A stretch of DNA of 64,000 bases. It comes from Algoriphagus pacificus. Its GTDB lineage: Bacteria > Bacteroidota > Bacteroidia > Cytophagales > Cyclobacteriaceae. Under the pieces are notes generated by a model. That model was not told where the DNA came from and made no database searches. It saw nothing but the letters and a program-made list of their open reading frames with translations. Position 1 is the stretch's first letter; every line of letters begins with the position of its first letter. The stretch is from positions 1-64,000 of the forward strand of contig NZ_JAFKCU010000009.1 of the NCBI RefSeq assembly GCF_017254845.1, given 5' to 3'. Positions 14,997 through 24,573 of the stretch are shown in pieces. The position numbers were made by a program, and so were the translations under genes.

Positions 14997-16733
14997 ATGA
15001 ATCAAATTACATTCAATCGAACTGGGCACACGCTTCTAAATAATGGAATATTAGGAATTTATCATTATCTCCTAAAAGCGAAGGAAGAGCAGAGGTTTTC
15101 CTACCATTTTGGGTTTGAACTAAAAGAGCATCAGTTAGATATCGAATCCGGGAATATTTCTGAGCTCTTGGAAGATATTTATTATTGGATGGGAAAGGAG
15201 ATATATGATACCTATACAATCAAGCAACAAGAGGATGCAGAAAAATTAAAAGATTGTAATGTTTATTATGATAGGGAAAAAGAGTCTTTTATTCCTTTTC
15301 CTAGAATGAACACCTATGGTTTGACGCATTTATTAACAAATAATGCACAGGGGGTTACTCCATCAGAAGAGGGATGGACTAATTCAATGAAGTTGGAGAA
15401 AAGCAATCCGGAAGAACTCAAAATGTTTAACTCCTTCTTTGAGACTTCAGGTTTGAAAAAATTAAGTAAACTATACTATGAGCCATATACCAAATTAACA
15501 AGAATACCAAAGTTAAAAAGCGGATACTTAGATCCTGGAAATAAGCAATGTTATCTAACGGGTGAATCACATAAAGAACTTGTGGACATCACAAACATCT
15601 CACCATTTTTCTCTGGACTAATTAATTTTAATTCACACTTATCTGCTGGGGATAAGAAGATAAGTTGGAAAGCTCGCTACATGAGTATGTTCTCTCCTGT
15701 TTTTGCCTTTTACCATTATTCCAACAAATTGAGGGAGACAATTTATATATATCTGGTCTCATCAAACAACTTAAAAAACCAGTTTGAACTGAGTAAGAAG
15801 ATAGGTGCCTTTCAAACAATTCTGGAAACGAAACATCAAGAGTATATATCAAATATTAAATTCACAGAGCAGATCGGGAAAGACACTTACTCAGAACAAT
15901 ATGAGGTTGGATTGGCATTAACTTTTTCATTATACAAAAAAGTGATCTTTCAATATGGCAGTGTTGCTGAAAATCAAACTCCTGATGAAGACCTTTTTGA
16001 AAATATTATAAGCTTTCTGCCTCCATTGTCCCTAGAGACATTTAAGGCAGATGCTTTCGCCTCTACTATGAGGCCAAATTCCTATGAAAATCTAAATCGA
16101 TTTACTCCATTAATGAAGTTATTCTATAGTTTGGAGAAAAATGGAATTCAGTTTAACCGCATATTTCCATGCCTTAAGCTCATAAAACCAAATGAGAAAA
16201 ATGCACAGAATAAATTCAGGCTTGAACGAATTACTCGGGATCGGATTGCGAGAGAAATTTTAGAGTGCAAAAGTGTCTTGACACATATGGAAGACTTACT
16301 TTTCCGGTGCTTTAATTATTTATGCTCTGGGGAATATGTGGGCTTTAAAGATTATAAACAGCTATTTCTTTTTACTGAATTATATGAATCAAAAATCAAT
16401 ACTATGGACGAAAAAATTCAAGCTGCAGCAATAAGCCTTGGAAAGCAGATAGGCATAAAAATGCGTTATCTGGACACCTTTCAAAGCGAGGTTTCAAATG
16501 CAAAAAAAGGGCGTGGTGATTTAATCACGTTGAGAAAGGCTAGAACCCAAAAACAATTTCTGGATGAATTGATCAGAATCGATTTTAAATATGGCTTATC
16601 TATTAATGAAGAACTTGCCAATCAAATAAATGAGCAAAACTATTACACTGTCAAACAATTCCTGATAATAGGCGCACTAAACATTCTTAATCCAGCAATT
16701 CATCCAAATAATAAATCCGAAAAAACCAAATAA
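14997..16733 (+). CDS. cas8: Type I-B Cas8 (Cst1-like large subunit)
   Basis: Large subunit of the type I-B Cascade, expected to recognise the PAM and help recruit Cas3. The assignment rests mainly on position (first gene before cas7-cas5-cas3) and on the N-terminal pattern NRTGHTLLNNGILGIYHYL, which resembles the 'TG...GI' start of Cst1/Cas8b proteins. At 578 residues the length is typical. The paired CxxC zinc-finger motifs that name the CXXC-CXXC Cst1 family are missing; only isolated cysteines remain (for example QCYLTG). The sequence is AT-rich, like cas7, cas5 and cas3. The stop lies 2 bp before cas7. Confidence 0.75.
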   Translation: MNQITFNRTGHTLLNNGILGIYHYLLKAKEEQRFSYHFGFELKEHQLDIESGNISELLEDIYYWMGKEIYDTYTIKQQEDAEKLKDCNVYYDREKESFIPFPRMNTYGLTHLLTNNAQGVTPSEEGWTNSMKLEKSNPEELKMFNSFFETSGLKKLSKLYYEPYTKLTRIPKLKSGYLDPGNKQCYLTGESHKELVDITNISPFFSGLINFNSHLSAGDKKISWKARYMSMFSPVFAFYHYSNKLRETIYIYLVSSNNLKNQFELSKKIGAFQTILETKHQEYISNIKFTEQIGKDTYSEQYEVGLALTFSLYKKVIFQYGSVAENQTPDEDLFENIISFLPPLSLETFKADAFASTMRPNSYENLNRFTPLMKLFYSLEKNGIQFNRIFPCLKLIKPNEKNAQNKFRLERITRDRIAREILECKSVLTHMEDLLFRCFNYLCSGEYVGFKDYKQLFLFTELYESKINTMDEKIQAAAISLGKQIGIKMRYLDTFQSEVSNAKKGRGDLITLRKARTQKQFLDELIRIDFKYGLSINEELANQINEQNYYTVKQFLIIGALNILNPAIHPNNKSEKTK

Positions 16734-16735
16734 AA

Positions 16736-17653
16736 ATGGAATTAAAACCTAATAGCATAACAATTACTTACTTAAGTAAAGTGTCATTTGCCTCTCTAAA
16801 TGGAGCAGATAAGGAAGTTGATAATATCAACCCGATCAAAAAAGTAACCTTAGCCAATGAGGAACAACTCCCCTATGTATCATCGCAGGCCATTAGAAGA
16901 GCATTGCGTGATCAGCTTAGCTCCTTAGGATGGACAATTTCCAACATTCAAGAAGCTAGTGCTAAAAAAGGAGCACCTAAAACTATGATGAATCCTGTTG
17001 AATTTATTGATGATGACCTATTCGGTTATATGGATGCTTCTCCTGGTAAAGATGGTGAAAAGGGTAAATCAAACATACGCATATCCCCAATTCGAGTTGA
17101 AAGTTTATTAGGCATGAGTGCATATAAAGGAGATTTGGATTATGCCACCAACTTTATGGGGAAAGGTCATAAAACTTCCTCTGGAGAAGACATTCAGCCA
17201 AATATATTCGAAACTGAAATCCACTCTGGATTTTATAAAGGAACCATATTGGTAGAATTGGATCGGGTCGGTGCTGGCCAAGGTTTTGAGGAAGATGGTG
17301 AACTGAAAGGAGAAGAAAAAGCAAAACGAGTTTTGGGATTATTGGATGCTTTTCAAAATCTATGGTCAAGTGGTAGGCAAAGTCGATTTTTGGCAGACAT
17401 ATCCCCTAAATTCATAGCAGCAGCTTATATGAAAGCAAAAAATCCGATTTTTCTAGAATCTGTTCAGGTGGAGGAAGGAAATAAAGTGAATATTAAGCAA
17501 TTGAATCAAGTAGCTAAAGATTATGGCCGGTTTGTTGAAGATTATACTTTAGCAGGCCAATCAGCTATTTTCTCTAATGGTGAAGAGATGAGTTCGCTTA
17601 GCGAAGGCTTTTCTAAAATCAGGGATTGGGTATCGAATCATTATAATTCTTGA
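16736..17653 (+). CDS. cas7: Type I-B Cas7 (Cst2/DevR family backbone subunit)
   Basis: Backbone RAMP protein of Cascade, 305 residues, which polymerises along the crRNA. The N-terminal part reads ITITYLSKVSFASLNGADKE, followed by LPYVSSQAIRRALRDQL, the characteristic Cas7/DevR core. IRVESLLGMSAYKGD and ETEIHSGFYKGTILVELDRV match the thumb and central strands. It is separated from cas8 by 2 bp and from the cas5 ATG by 2 bp, so it is one operon. The family call is firm. Confidence 0.9.
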   Translation: MELKPNSITITYLSKVSFASLNGADKEVDNINPIKKVTLANEEQLPYVSSQAIRRALRDQLSSLGWTISNIQEASAKKGAPKTMMNPVEFIDDDLFGYMDASPGKDGEKGKSNIRISPIRVESLLGMSAYKGDLDYATNFMGKGHKTSSGEDIQPNIFETEIHSGFYKGTILVELDRVGAGQGFEEDGELKGEEKAKRVLGLLDAFQNLWSSGRQSRFLADISPKFIAAAYMKAKNPIFLESVQVEEGNKVNIKQLNQVAKDYGRFVEDYTLAGQSAIFSNGEEMSSLSEGFSKIRDWVSNHYNS

Positions 17654-17655
17654 TC

Positions 17656-18366
17656 ATGCAATGCATAATTGTAGAATTAGCATGTCAAAGTTGTTCATTT
17701 CGAATTCCGGAATTTCAAAATTTCCATAGAAGCTATGAATTACCACCTCCAACTACGATAATTGGGTTTGCGGGGGCAGCTCTTGGTTTGGGTCCCAAAG
17801 AAAGTCAGGAATTCTTCGATGCTGATTTCGAATTTGGTGTTAATGGCAGCTACAAAGGGAAGTCAAACGATTTGTGGAAATATCAAAAGCTTAAAGGGAA
17901 AGAATATATTTCTGATATCCTCACTCGTGAAGTTCTTTATGAAGGACATTTCAATATCGTCTTTGCTTCCGAAAGCACCGATAAAATCGAACGCTTACAA
18001 TATGCACTTGAAAATCCAATCTATGCTTTAACCTTAGGCAATTCAGATGGACTTTGCAAAGTCATTAATGTATCCTTCACCTCGGACCTTTTTAATTGCG
18101 ATGAGTTAAAAAATTGCTTAGTAGAAGGGAATTTGATGGAGGAAGTCTTAAATAACCCAACAGAACTGGAGTTTTCCTTACGGGATGGTGTAGATCCTAT
18201 GAGTTATGAAATACCAGTCGCTTTCGAATATGACTCCAATTTCGGAATCAGAAGGGTAGTTAAGCGAAAAGAGTTTTCCTTTGTTGGTGCTGGAGCACAT
18301 GTAAAAGGCCTGATAAGGAAGGGTGTAAAGTACAAGGATTGCCAAATACCATTATTTAAACTTTAA
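17656..18366 (+). CDS. cas5: Type I-B Cas5
   Basis: Cas5 caps the 5' handle of the crRNA in Cascade. The protein has about 236 residues and a RAMP N terminus (CIIVELACQSCSFRIPEF, then the Cas5 signature YELPPPTTIIGFAGAALGLG). The glycine-rich C-terminal segment VGAGAHVKGLIRKG fits the family. The ATG at 17656 is chosen over an in-frame TTG two codons upstream that overlaps the cas7 stop. It is followed after 2 bp by cas3. Confidence 0.9.
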   Translation: MQCIIVELACQSCSFRIPEFQNFHRSYELPPPTTIIGFAGAALGLGPKESQEFFDADFEFGVNGSYKGKSNDLWKYQKLKGKEYISDILTREVLYEGHFNIVFASESTDKIERLQYALENPIYALTLGNSDGLCKVINVSFTSDLFNCDELKNCLVEGNLMEEVLNNPTELEFSLRDGVDPMSYEIPVAFEYDSNFGIRRVVKRKEFSFVGAGAHVKGLIRKGVKYKDCQIPLFKL

Positions 18367-18368
18367 CC

Positions 18369-20609
18369 ATGCTCGATCAAATTCTTGCCAAGTATCAAAA
18401 AAATCTACTGACCGGGGAGATTAAAACTGAGACATTGGTAGAACATACCGAATGTGTTTTGGAATCACTCGTTGTGTTAAAGAAGAGAACTCTCGGGTTG
18501 TCTAATGATTTTTGGAGGGCAGCATACATTACTTGCTTATTTCATGACTCAGGCAAAATATCTGATAATTTTCAAAGTGCATTAAGCGGGCAAAAAGATG
18601 AGAATATTAGACATGAGTTACTCTCAGGAGTGTTCTGCCTTTACTTTGATCGTTCTTTTTTGAATGACAACAGCTTTTTCGCTCTGGCTATTTTCTCACA
18701 CCATAAACCTCTTAACAATAGCCTTTTTGACGAACATCTTTTTAGATCCTTGCAACTGAAAGGGGAATATTTAAAAGAGTGGTTTTCCTTTGCAAGTCAA
18801 AAACTTGATGAGGCAAATATTTCATATCAAAATTTAAATGAAAATGTAATCAACAAGCTTCTATCATATTCCACAGAATCATATAAGGCCAAAGTTTTCC
18901 TGCCATTTTTCGACAATCTTAAAAGTACTTGGAAACAAAAAGATCGCTTTGAATACATTCATGCCAAAGCTGTTTTGAATATATCAGATTGGTCCGCTTC
19001 GGGTCATTTTGAATTATCCAAACCTTTGGTATATAGTGAAGAAACATTGCTGGGATCATTGTATAAAAAGTTAATAAATGAGGGTAAGTCCACGGAAAAT
19101 CTCTCCTTTAGAAAATTTCAGACTGATAGTAATATCAACTCCAATGTGCTTGCAATTGCTCCTACAGGAAGTGGAAAAACAGAAGCAAGTTTAATTTGGG
19201 CATCCCAAAAAAATGAGTATGAAAAAACTATTTATTGTTTGCCGACCAGAGTAACCTCCAACGCTATTTATGAGAGACTGATAGAGTATTTTGAAAATGA
19301 TAATTGCTCAGTAGTTCATTCTTCCGCCTTATTATACAAAAAAGAAGTCGACCCTGATTATGAATCAAGGAGGTACCTAAGGGACAAGACTTTCTTCAGC
19401 AATATAACAGTGTGTACTATTGATCAATTACTGACTCAGGGTTTTAATCTTGGATTTTGGGAGGTGAAGACATTTCACTGTAAAAATGCTAGAATCATAA
19501 TTGATGAAATACACCTATATTCACCTTACACACTTGCTTTAATCTTAGAGACTATAAAGTATTTGAGAGAATATTTTGGCACTCGATTTTTTATAATGTC
19601 TGCAACAATGCCTGTTAAACTACAGGATCTTCTATCAGACGCTTTGGGTGGAAAGGAAAATTTCAAGTTTATCCAAGATTCCGAATTACTTGAAAAAAGC
19701 AGAAATACTTTTGAGACTACAGACTTGACTATCCAAGAAAACCTGCCTGAAATTAAAAAGGCAATTTATAATAGGGACAAGGTTTTAATCGTAGTCAATA
19801 CCGTAGACCAAGCAATTGCTTTATACCAAGAGTTAAAGCATTCGGCAGAGGAAATTGGTAAAAGATGCATTTGCTTTCATTCTCGTTTCATTCAAAAGGA
19901 CCGACAAAAAATAGAAACTGACATCCTAAATATGGAAAAAGAAGGCAAACCAATTTTATTGATTGCCACGCAAGTAGTTGAAGTTTCATTGGATATTGAT
20001 TTTGATGTTCTTTATACAGAAAATGCTCCTATTGATGCGATTATTCAAAGGGCGGGCAGAATAAACCGAAAACGTAACCCGGACAAAGAATCAAAGGTTA
20101 TTGTCCATTCACATTCGGAAGCCTCTCAAAAATTCATTTATACCGAAGCTGATATTTTGGATAAAACTTTTCAGGTATTGAGCCAGTATAATGGTCGACA
20201 GATTACTGAGAATGAATTTTTAGAACTGGTAGATCAAGTTTATCAGAATGTTGATGTAACTCAAAAACTTAGCTTCAAAGAAGGCGAAAAAGCTTTTTAT
20301 CAAGTACAATCCACATATCATTTTTTGGGAGATTGTCCACCCGATAGCGAGAGCGCTATGACTAGAGACGGTCTAGACACAGTAAGCGTTATTCCAAGTC
20401 GATTTTATGAAGAGTTAAACATCTTAAAGTCGGATAAGTATAAAAAAGTTAAGTATGAATTGTCAATCAGTAGAAATAGATTTTCATCAGTAAAAAAGAC
20501 TTTTGATAATGAAGGATTTAAGTATGTAGAGTATGATTATATAGAAGATATTGGATTGATTTATCCTCCACATTCAAAAGCCTCTTCCAACAAAGCCATT
20601 TCTTTTTAA
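18369..20609 (+). CDS. cas3: Cas3 HD nuclease-helicase
   Basis: Target-degrading nuclease-helicase of type I systems, 746 residues with both domains fused. The HD domain covers about 1-220, with His26, the HD pair H59-D60 (CLFHDSGK), H82, HH at 111-112 and D207 (ISDWSASG). The SF2 helicase follows: Walker A APTGSGKT (264-271), DEIH box (379-382), SATMP (411-415) and motif VI IIQRAGRINRK (from 558). All key residues are intact, so the system looks functional. The gene is AT-rich like cas8-cas7-cas5; base composition shifts upward at the next gene. Confidence 0.96.
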   Translation: MLDQILAKYQKNLLTGEIKTETLVEHTECVLESLVVLKKRTLGLSNDFWRAAYITCLFHDSGKISDNFQSALSGQKDENIRHELLSGVFCLYFDRSFLNDNSFFALAIFSHHKPLNNSLFDEHLFRSLQLKGEYLKEWFSFASQKLDEANISYQNLNENVINKLLSYSTESYKAKVFLPFFDNLKSTWKQKDRFEYIHAKAVLNISDWSASGHFELSKPLVYSEETLLGSLYKKLINEGKSTENLSFRKFQTDSNINSNVLAIAPTGSGKTEASLIWASQKNEYEKTIYCLPTRVTSNAIYERLIEYFENDNCSVVHSSALLYKKEVDPDYESRRYLRDKTFFSNITVCTIDQLLTQGFNLGFWEVKTFHCKNARIIIDEIHLYSPYTLALILETIKYLREYFGTRFFIMSATMPVKLQDLLSDALGGKENFKFIQDSELLEKSRNTFETTDLTIQENLPEIKKAIYNRDKVLIVVNTVDQAIALYQELKHSAEEIGKRCICFHSRFIQKDRQKIETDILNMEKEGKPILLIATQVVEVSLDIDFDVLYTENAPIDAIIQRAGRINRKRNPDKESKVIVHSHSEASQKFIYTEADILDKTFQVLSQYNGRQITENEFLELVDQVYQNVDVTQKLSFKEGEKAFYQVQSTYHFLGDCPPDSESAMTRDGLDTVSVIPSRFYEELNILKSDKYKKVKYELSISRNRFSSVKKTFDNEGFKYVEYDYIEDIGLIYPPHSKASSNKAISF

Positions 20610-20614
20610 ATAAT

Positions 20615-21298
20615 ATGACTGTTACAGCCCAAAACACAATCCCCATTACCCGCATCCAGTTCCCAGAGATCAAATTGATGACCCGGGATGCCCATAAGCT
20701 TCGTGGGTATTTTGGCAATCTGTTTAAGGAGCACTCCCCTATTCTGCATAATCACTATGAGGATGGAAGCCTACGCTACAGGTATCCTTCCGTCCAATAT
20801 AAAGTCCTGAATGGAGTACCCACACTTATTGGAATAGGTGAAGGAGGCAGTCTGTTACCCCAACTGTTCCTCAAGATCAGGGAAATCACCCTAGACGGGA
20901 ACACCTACCCTGTTTCAAGCAAGAACATCCAGCACAACCAGCAAGAAATAGGATTCTCAGAGGAGCTGCAATCTTATAGCTTTGAGACACTCTGGATGGC
21001 ACTAAACCAGGAAAATCACAGAAACTACCTCAAGCTTACTTGTTTAACTGAGAAAAAGAAAATGCTGAACACCATTATAGTAGGCCATGTTTTGAGTTTA
21101 TTTTCCAATATGGACATTATCTTGGATGCGGATCAGCGCCTCATGGCGATGACCCAGCTTCATGAAAAAACCACTAAGTTTAAAGATAATACCATGATCG
21201 CATTTGCTGGTGATTTTGTGATCAATGCCCACATTCCAGAGGGACTGGGACTGGGCAAGTCAGTATCCAGAGGTTTCGGAACTGTAAAAAAGATCTAA
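20615..21298 (+). CDS. cas6: Cas6 crRNA-processing endoribonuclease
   Basis: Cas6 cuts the precursor crRNA within each repeat and leaves an 8-nt 5' handle (ATTGAAAC here). The protein has 227 residues. The N-terminal segment YFGNLFKEHSPILHNHYED has candidate catalytic histidines, and the C-terminal glycine-rich loop GLGLGKSVSRGFGTV is typical of Cas6. It is a divergent member, and the call leans on this loop and the operon position. The gene has visibly higher GC than cas3 just 5 bp upstream and matches cas1 in composition, which suggests that the processing/adaptation part has a different history from the effector part. Confidence 0.82.
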   Translation: MTVTAQNTIPITRIQFPEIKLMTRDAHKLRGYFGNLFKEHSPILHNHYEDGSLRYRYPSVQYKVLNGVPTLIGIGEGGSLLPQLFLKIREITLDGNTYPVSSKNIQHNQQEIGFSEELQSYSFETLWMALNQENHRNYLKLTCLTEKKKMLNTIIVGHVLSLFSNMDIILDADQRLMAMTQLHEKTTKFKDNTMIAFAGDFVINAHIPEGLGLGKSVSRGFGTVKKI

Positions 21299-21301
21299 GC
21301 G

Positions 21302-22300
21302 ATGCAAATCTTTATCAACACCTATGGTACCTATTTACATGTCAAAGATGATATGTTTGAGATCAAAGTAAAGGAGGATAAAGAAAAACCCGCCAAGATC
21401 AATCATATCGCTGCGCATAAGATCACCTCCTTCGTAGTTTCTAAAGGAGCAGCTATTACCACCGATGCCATTGCGCTGGCACTACGGCATAATATTGATA
21501 TCGTAGTGGTAGAGAAGGATGGTCATCCTATGGGAAGATTCTGGCACAGTAAACTGGGAAGCACCACCAAGATCAGGAAGAGACAGTTGGAAGCTTCTTT
21601 GAATGAAGAGGGGCTTCTGCATATTAAATCCTGGCTGGCAAAAAAACTTGAAAACCAGACTGACTTTCTAAATGATCTGAAGAAGCACCGTCCCAATTTT
21701 TATGAAAAACTGGAGCACCGAATAATTTCAATTTTGGAACTGAGGACCAAAATAGTAGAGGTAGAAGGTTCAACTATTCAGGAAGTGGCAGAGAGTATTC
21801 GTGGGTTGGAGGGATCAGCTGGTAGACATTATTTTGAAGCACTGGCTCTTTGCATGCCTGATGCTTTTGCATTTAAGGGACGGAGTTTCCGACCGGCCAA
21901 AGATGCCTTCAATGCCATGCTCAACTATGCCTATGGCATTCTTTACAGCAGAGTGGAGCGAGGACTGATGTTGGCAGGATTGGATCCTTATGTGGGTTTT
22001 ATGCACCGTGATGATTACAACATGAAAAGCCTGGTTTTTGATTTTATAGAACCTTATAGGATCCATGCAGAGCGTTTTGTTTTCAGGCAGTTTTCGGGCA
22101 AAAAAATCAATAAGGCATTCTTTGATGAGTTCAAGGGCTCTGTTTCATTGAATGCTGAAGGAAAGGCCTTCTTTGTGGCTCCCTACCTGGAATACCTGGA
22201 CAGTGAGAAAATCAGATATGCCGGTCGTAACCAGACCCGGATGAATGCGCTACAGATGGACGCCCACAAATTTGCAAATACATTGATAGAGAAATCGTGA
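21302..22300 (+). CDS. cas1: Cas1 spacer-integration endonuclease
   Basis: Metal-dependent integrase that inserts new spacers with Cas2, 332 residues as usual. The N-terminal beta domain has FVVSKGAAITTDAIALALRH. The catalytic domain carries Glu in the EGSAGRHYFEAL region, His in GFMHRDDYNMK and the acidic FDFIEPYRI. All expected ligands are present. Cas6 ends 3 bp upstream and cas2 starts 13 bp downstream. Confidence 0.96.
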   Translation: MQIFINTYGTYLHVKDDMFEIKVKEDKEKPAKINHIAAHKITSFVVSKGAAITTDAIALALRHNIDIVVVEKDGHPMGRFWHSKLGSTTKIRKRQLEASLNEEGLLHIKSWLAKKLENQTDFLNDLKKHRPNFYEKLEHRIISILELRTKIVEVEGSTIQEVAESIRGLEGSAGRHYFEALALCMPDAFAFKGRSFRPAKDAFNAMLNYAYGILYSRVERGLMLAGLDPYVGFMHRDDYNMKSLVFDFIEPYRIHAERFVFRQFSGKKINKAFFDEFKGSVSLNAEGKAFFVAPYLEYLDSEKIRYAGRNQTRMNALQMDAHKFANTLIEKS

Positions 22301-22313
22301 AATTCAAAAGCCA

Positions 22314-22604
22314 ATGATAGTTTGGGTACTATATGATATCAAAAATGACAAAGCCAGGACGAAAGTATCAAAGGCTTGTAAGCATACAGGACTCTATAGG
22401 GTGCAATACTCCTGCTTTTTGGGGACACTGAATAAGAACGAAAAAGACAGCCTTCAACTCGAAATTGAATCACTAATTGATGAAGAGATTGACAAAGTGT
22501 ATATTTTCAATATGAGCAAGGATGAGCTGAAAAGCTGTGCCTTGCTAGGCCAGGCTTTTGATGAGAAACTTATCAGTGACGAAGTAAGATCATTGTTTTT
22601 CTGA
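22314..22604 (+). CDS. cas2: Cas2
   Basis: Small ferredoxin-fold partner of Cas1, 96 residues, with the N-terminal strand WVLYDIKNDKARTKVSKAC (metal-binding Asp8), GLYRVQYSCFLG, and the C-terminal VYIFNMSKDE. It forms the central dimer of the integration complex. Its TGA shares the A with the ATG of cas4 (TGATG), so translation is coupled. Confidence 0.95.
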   Translation: MIVWVLYDIKNDKARTKVSKACKHTGLYRVQYSCFLGTLNKNEKDSLQLEIESLIDEEIDKVYIFNMSKDELKSCALLGQAFDEKLISDEVRSLFF

Positions 22605-23179
22605 TGTACAGCTTTTATCCCTCCCAGATTATTGAGTACCTATATTGTGCAAGGTTTACATATTTTGAGTATGTGCTCCGAATACCGCAATTTGAAGACA
22701 AGTTTCATAAAGTACAGAGAGGAAGAGATATTCATCAGGAAAAATTGGAGAGAAACAAGAGTTACTTAAGAAAGAAAATCGGGGCTGTGGATAAGTGGCA
22801 GGATCAGTACTTGACGATGGAAGGCTTACGTGGAAAGGTGGACGAGGTTCTTTTGCTGGCAGATGGAAGCTATGCACCATTGGATTATAAGTTTGCTGAA
22901 TGGAAAGAAAAGTTGTATGATACTTATCGTCAACAACTAATCTGTTACGCTGTACTGATCGAGCAAAATTATAAGAGAACAGTGAATAAAGGATATTTGA
23001 TATATACCCGATCATCCAATAAACTGGTAGAGGTTCCCATTGATCAGCAGTCTAAAAGGGAGATTTTGAAAAGTATGGATTTTATGGCAGAGATAATTTC
23101 TAAAAATCAGTTCCCAAAGGGGACGAAGTTTAAGCAGCGTTGCTTAAATTGTACTTATAAAAACATCTGTATCCAGTGA
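22604..23179 (+). CDS. cas4: Cas4 (RecB-like exonuclease of adaptation)
   Basis: PD-(D/E)xK nuclease with an iron-sulfur cluster, 191 residues, which trims prespacers and sets PAM-correct orientation. Visible features are the first cluster Cys in EYLYCARFTYFEY, GKVDEVLL and PLDYKFAEWK for the nuclease core, motif QQLICYAVL, and the three C-terminal cysteines in RCLNCTYKNIC. It starts inside the cas2 stop. Its place as the last gene, between cas2 and the array, differs from the cas4-cas1-cas2 order of many type I-B loci. Confidence 0.95.
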   Translation: MYSFYPSQIIEYLYCARFTYFEYVLRIPQFEDKFHKVQRGRDIHQEKLERNKSYLRKKIGAVDKWQDQYLTMEGLRGKVDEVLLLADGSYAPLDYKFAEWKEKLYDTYRQQLICYAVLIEQNYKRTVNKGYLIYTRSSNKLVEVPIDQQSKREILKSMDFMAEIISKNQFPKGTKFKQRCLNCTYKNICIQ

Positions 23180-23368
23180 TCCGGAAGTGGATTTATTTGA
23201 GACCAGCAGAAAACAGTGATTAAAACACAGTAAAACAGCGTGTTATATTTACGGAAAGTTTGTAAAAATGTATAAAAATGAGTTCTTTGACATATTGAAA
23301 AATAGAAAAAAGGGAAAAATAATTAATACATATAACATTGGTAAAGAGAGGGTTGAGAAGTCAATCGC
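23180..23368 (+). promoter_or_regulatory. CRISPR leader
   Basis: AT-rich non-coding 189 bp between cas4 and the first repeat. It contains GTTCTTTGACATATTGAAAA at about 23282, a phrase typical of Bacteroidota CRISPR leaders. The repeat ends in ATTGAAAC on the array-downstream side, which sets the crRNA 5' handle and agrees with transcription from this leader on the plus strand. New spacers are expected at this end. Confidence 0.75.
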
Positions 23369-23589
23369 CCTCGAATACCGAATCCACACCAAATAGGATT
23401 GAAACTCTCCAAGCGAAAGGTTTTTCATCCGAAGAAAACACCTCGAATACCGAATCCACACCAAATAGGATTGAAACTCATCGGACTGGATGAGGGATTC
23501 CTCGACGTGGATAAGCCTCGAATACCGAATCCACACCAAATAGGATTGAAACTACGGATGGAAGTATCAATTCCTTAAGGGTGGAAAGG

Positions 23590-23916
23590 CCTCGAATACC
23601 GAATCCACACCAAATAGGATTGAAACATTATAGAGGTAATTGCACTAGGTTTTTTACCTCACCTCGAATACCGAATCCACACCAAATAGGATTGAAACTG
23701 GTGACAAGGGAGGCAAGCGAAGGGATGAACGATCCCTCGAATACCGAATCCACACCAAATAGGATTGAAACTGATACAGCGCAGCCTTATTGCCTGAGAT
23801 CTGGTACCTCGAATACCGAATCCACACCAAATAGGATTGAAACGAGCTGTTTAGGGTTTCAAAAAATCAAATAATATGGCCTCGAATACCGAATCCACAC
23901 CAAATAGGATTGAAAC
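23590..23916 (+). repeat. Duplicated array block, copy 1 (repeats 4-8, spacers 4-7)
   Basis: These 327 bp are identical to 24247-24573, offset 657 bp. The block includes five repeats and four spacers of 35, 36, 35 and 36 bp. The spacers on either side differ between copies, so the duplication ends lie in repeats, as expected of recombination between repeats. Confidence 0.95.
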
Positions 23917-24246
23917 TAACCTAATGAGAATGCTCCTCCTTGATTTTTGGTGCCCCTCGAATACCGAATCCACACCAAATAGGATTGAAACATAATAGCA
24001 CCAGATCCTGCTGATGGTTCTAGAACTCCTCGAATACCGAATCCACACCAAATAGGATTGAAACACGATACCAGTCGTGAAGGATATCAGGAATTAGCAA
24101 ACCTCGAATACCGAATCCACACCAAATAGGATTGAAACCCCTGAGTATTACCTCCTGTCAGCTCGGCAAAACACCTCGAATACCGAATCCACACCAAATA
24201 GGATTGAAACACATTAAGGATTCTATCGGCGCGTCTGGGAATACCA

Positions 24247-24573
24247 CCTCGAATACCGAATCCACACCAAATAGGATTGAAACATTATAGAGGTAATTGC
24301 ACTAGGTTTTTTACCTCACCTCGAATACCGAATCCACACCAAATAGGATTGAAACTGGTGACAAGGGAGGCAAGCGAAGGGATGAACGATCCCTCGAATA
24401 CCGAATCCACACCAAATAGGATTGAAACTGATACAGCGCAGCCTTATTGCCTGAGATCTGGTACCTCGAATACCGAATCCACACCAAATAGGATTGAAAC
24501 GAGCTGTTTAGGGTTTCAAAAAATCAAATAATATGGCCTCGAATACCGAATCCACACCAAATAGGATTGAAAC
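24247..24573 (+). repeat. Duplicated array block, copy 2 (repeats 13-17, spacers 13-16)
   Basis: Second copy of the block at 23590-23916. It is farther from the leader and separated from copy 1 by five unique spacers (8-12). Confidence 0.95.
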
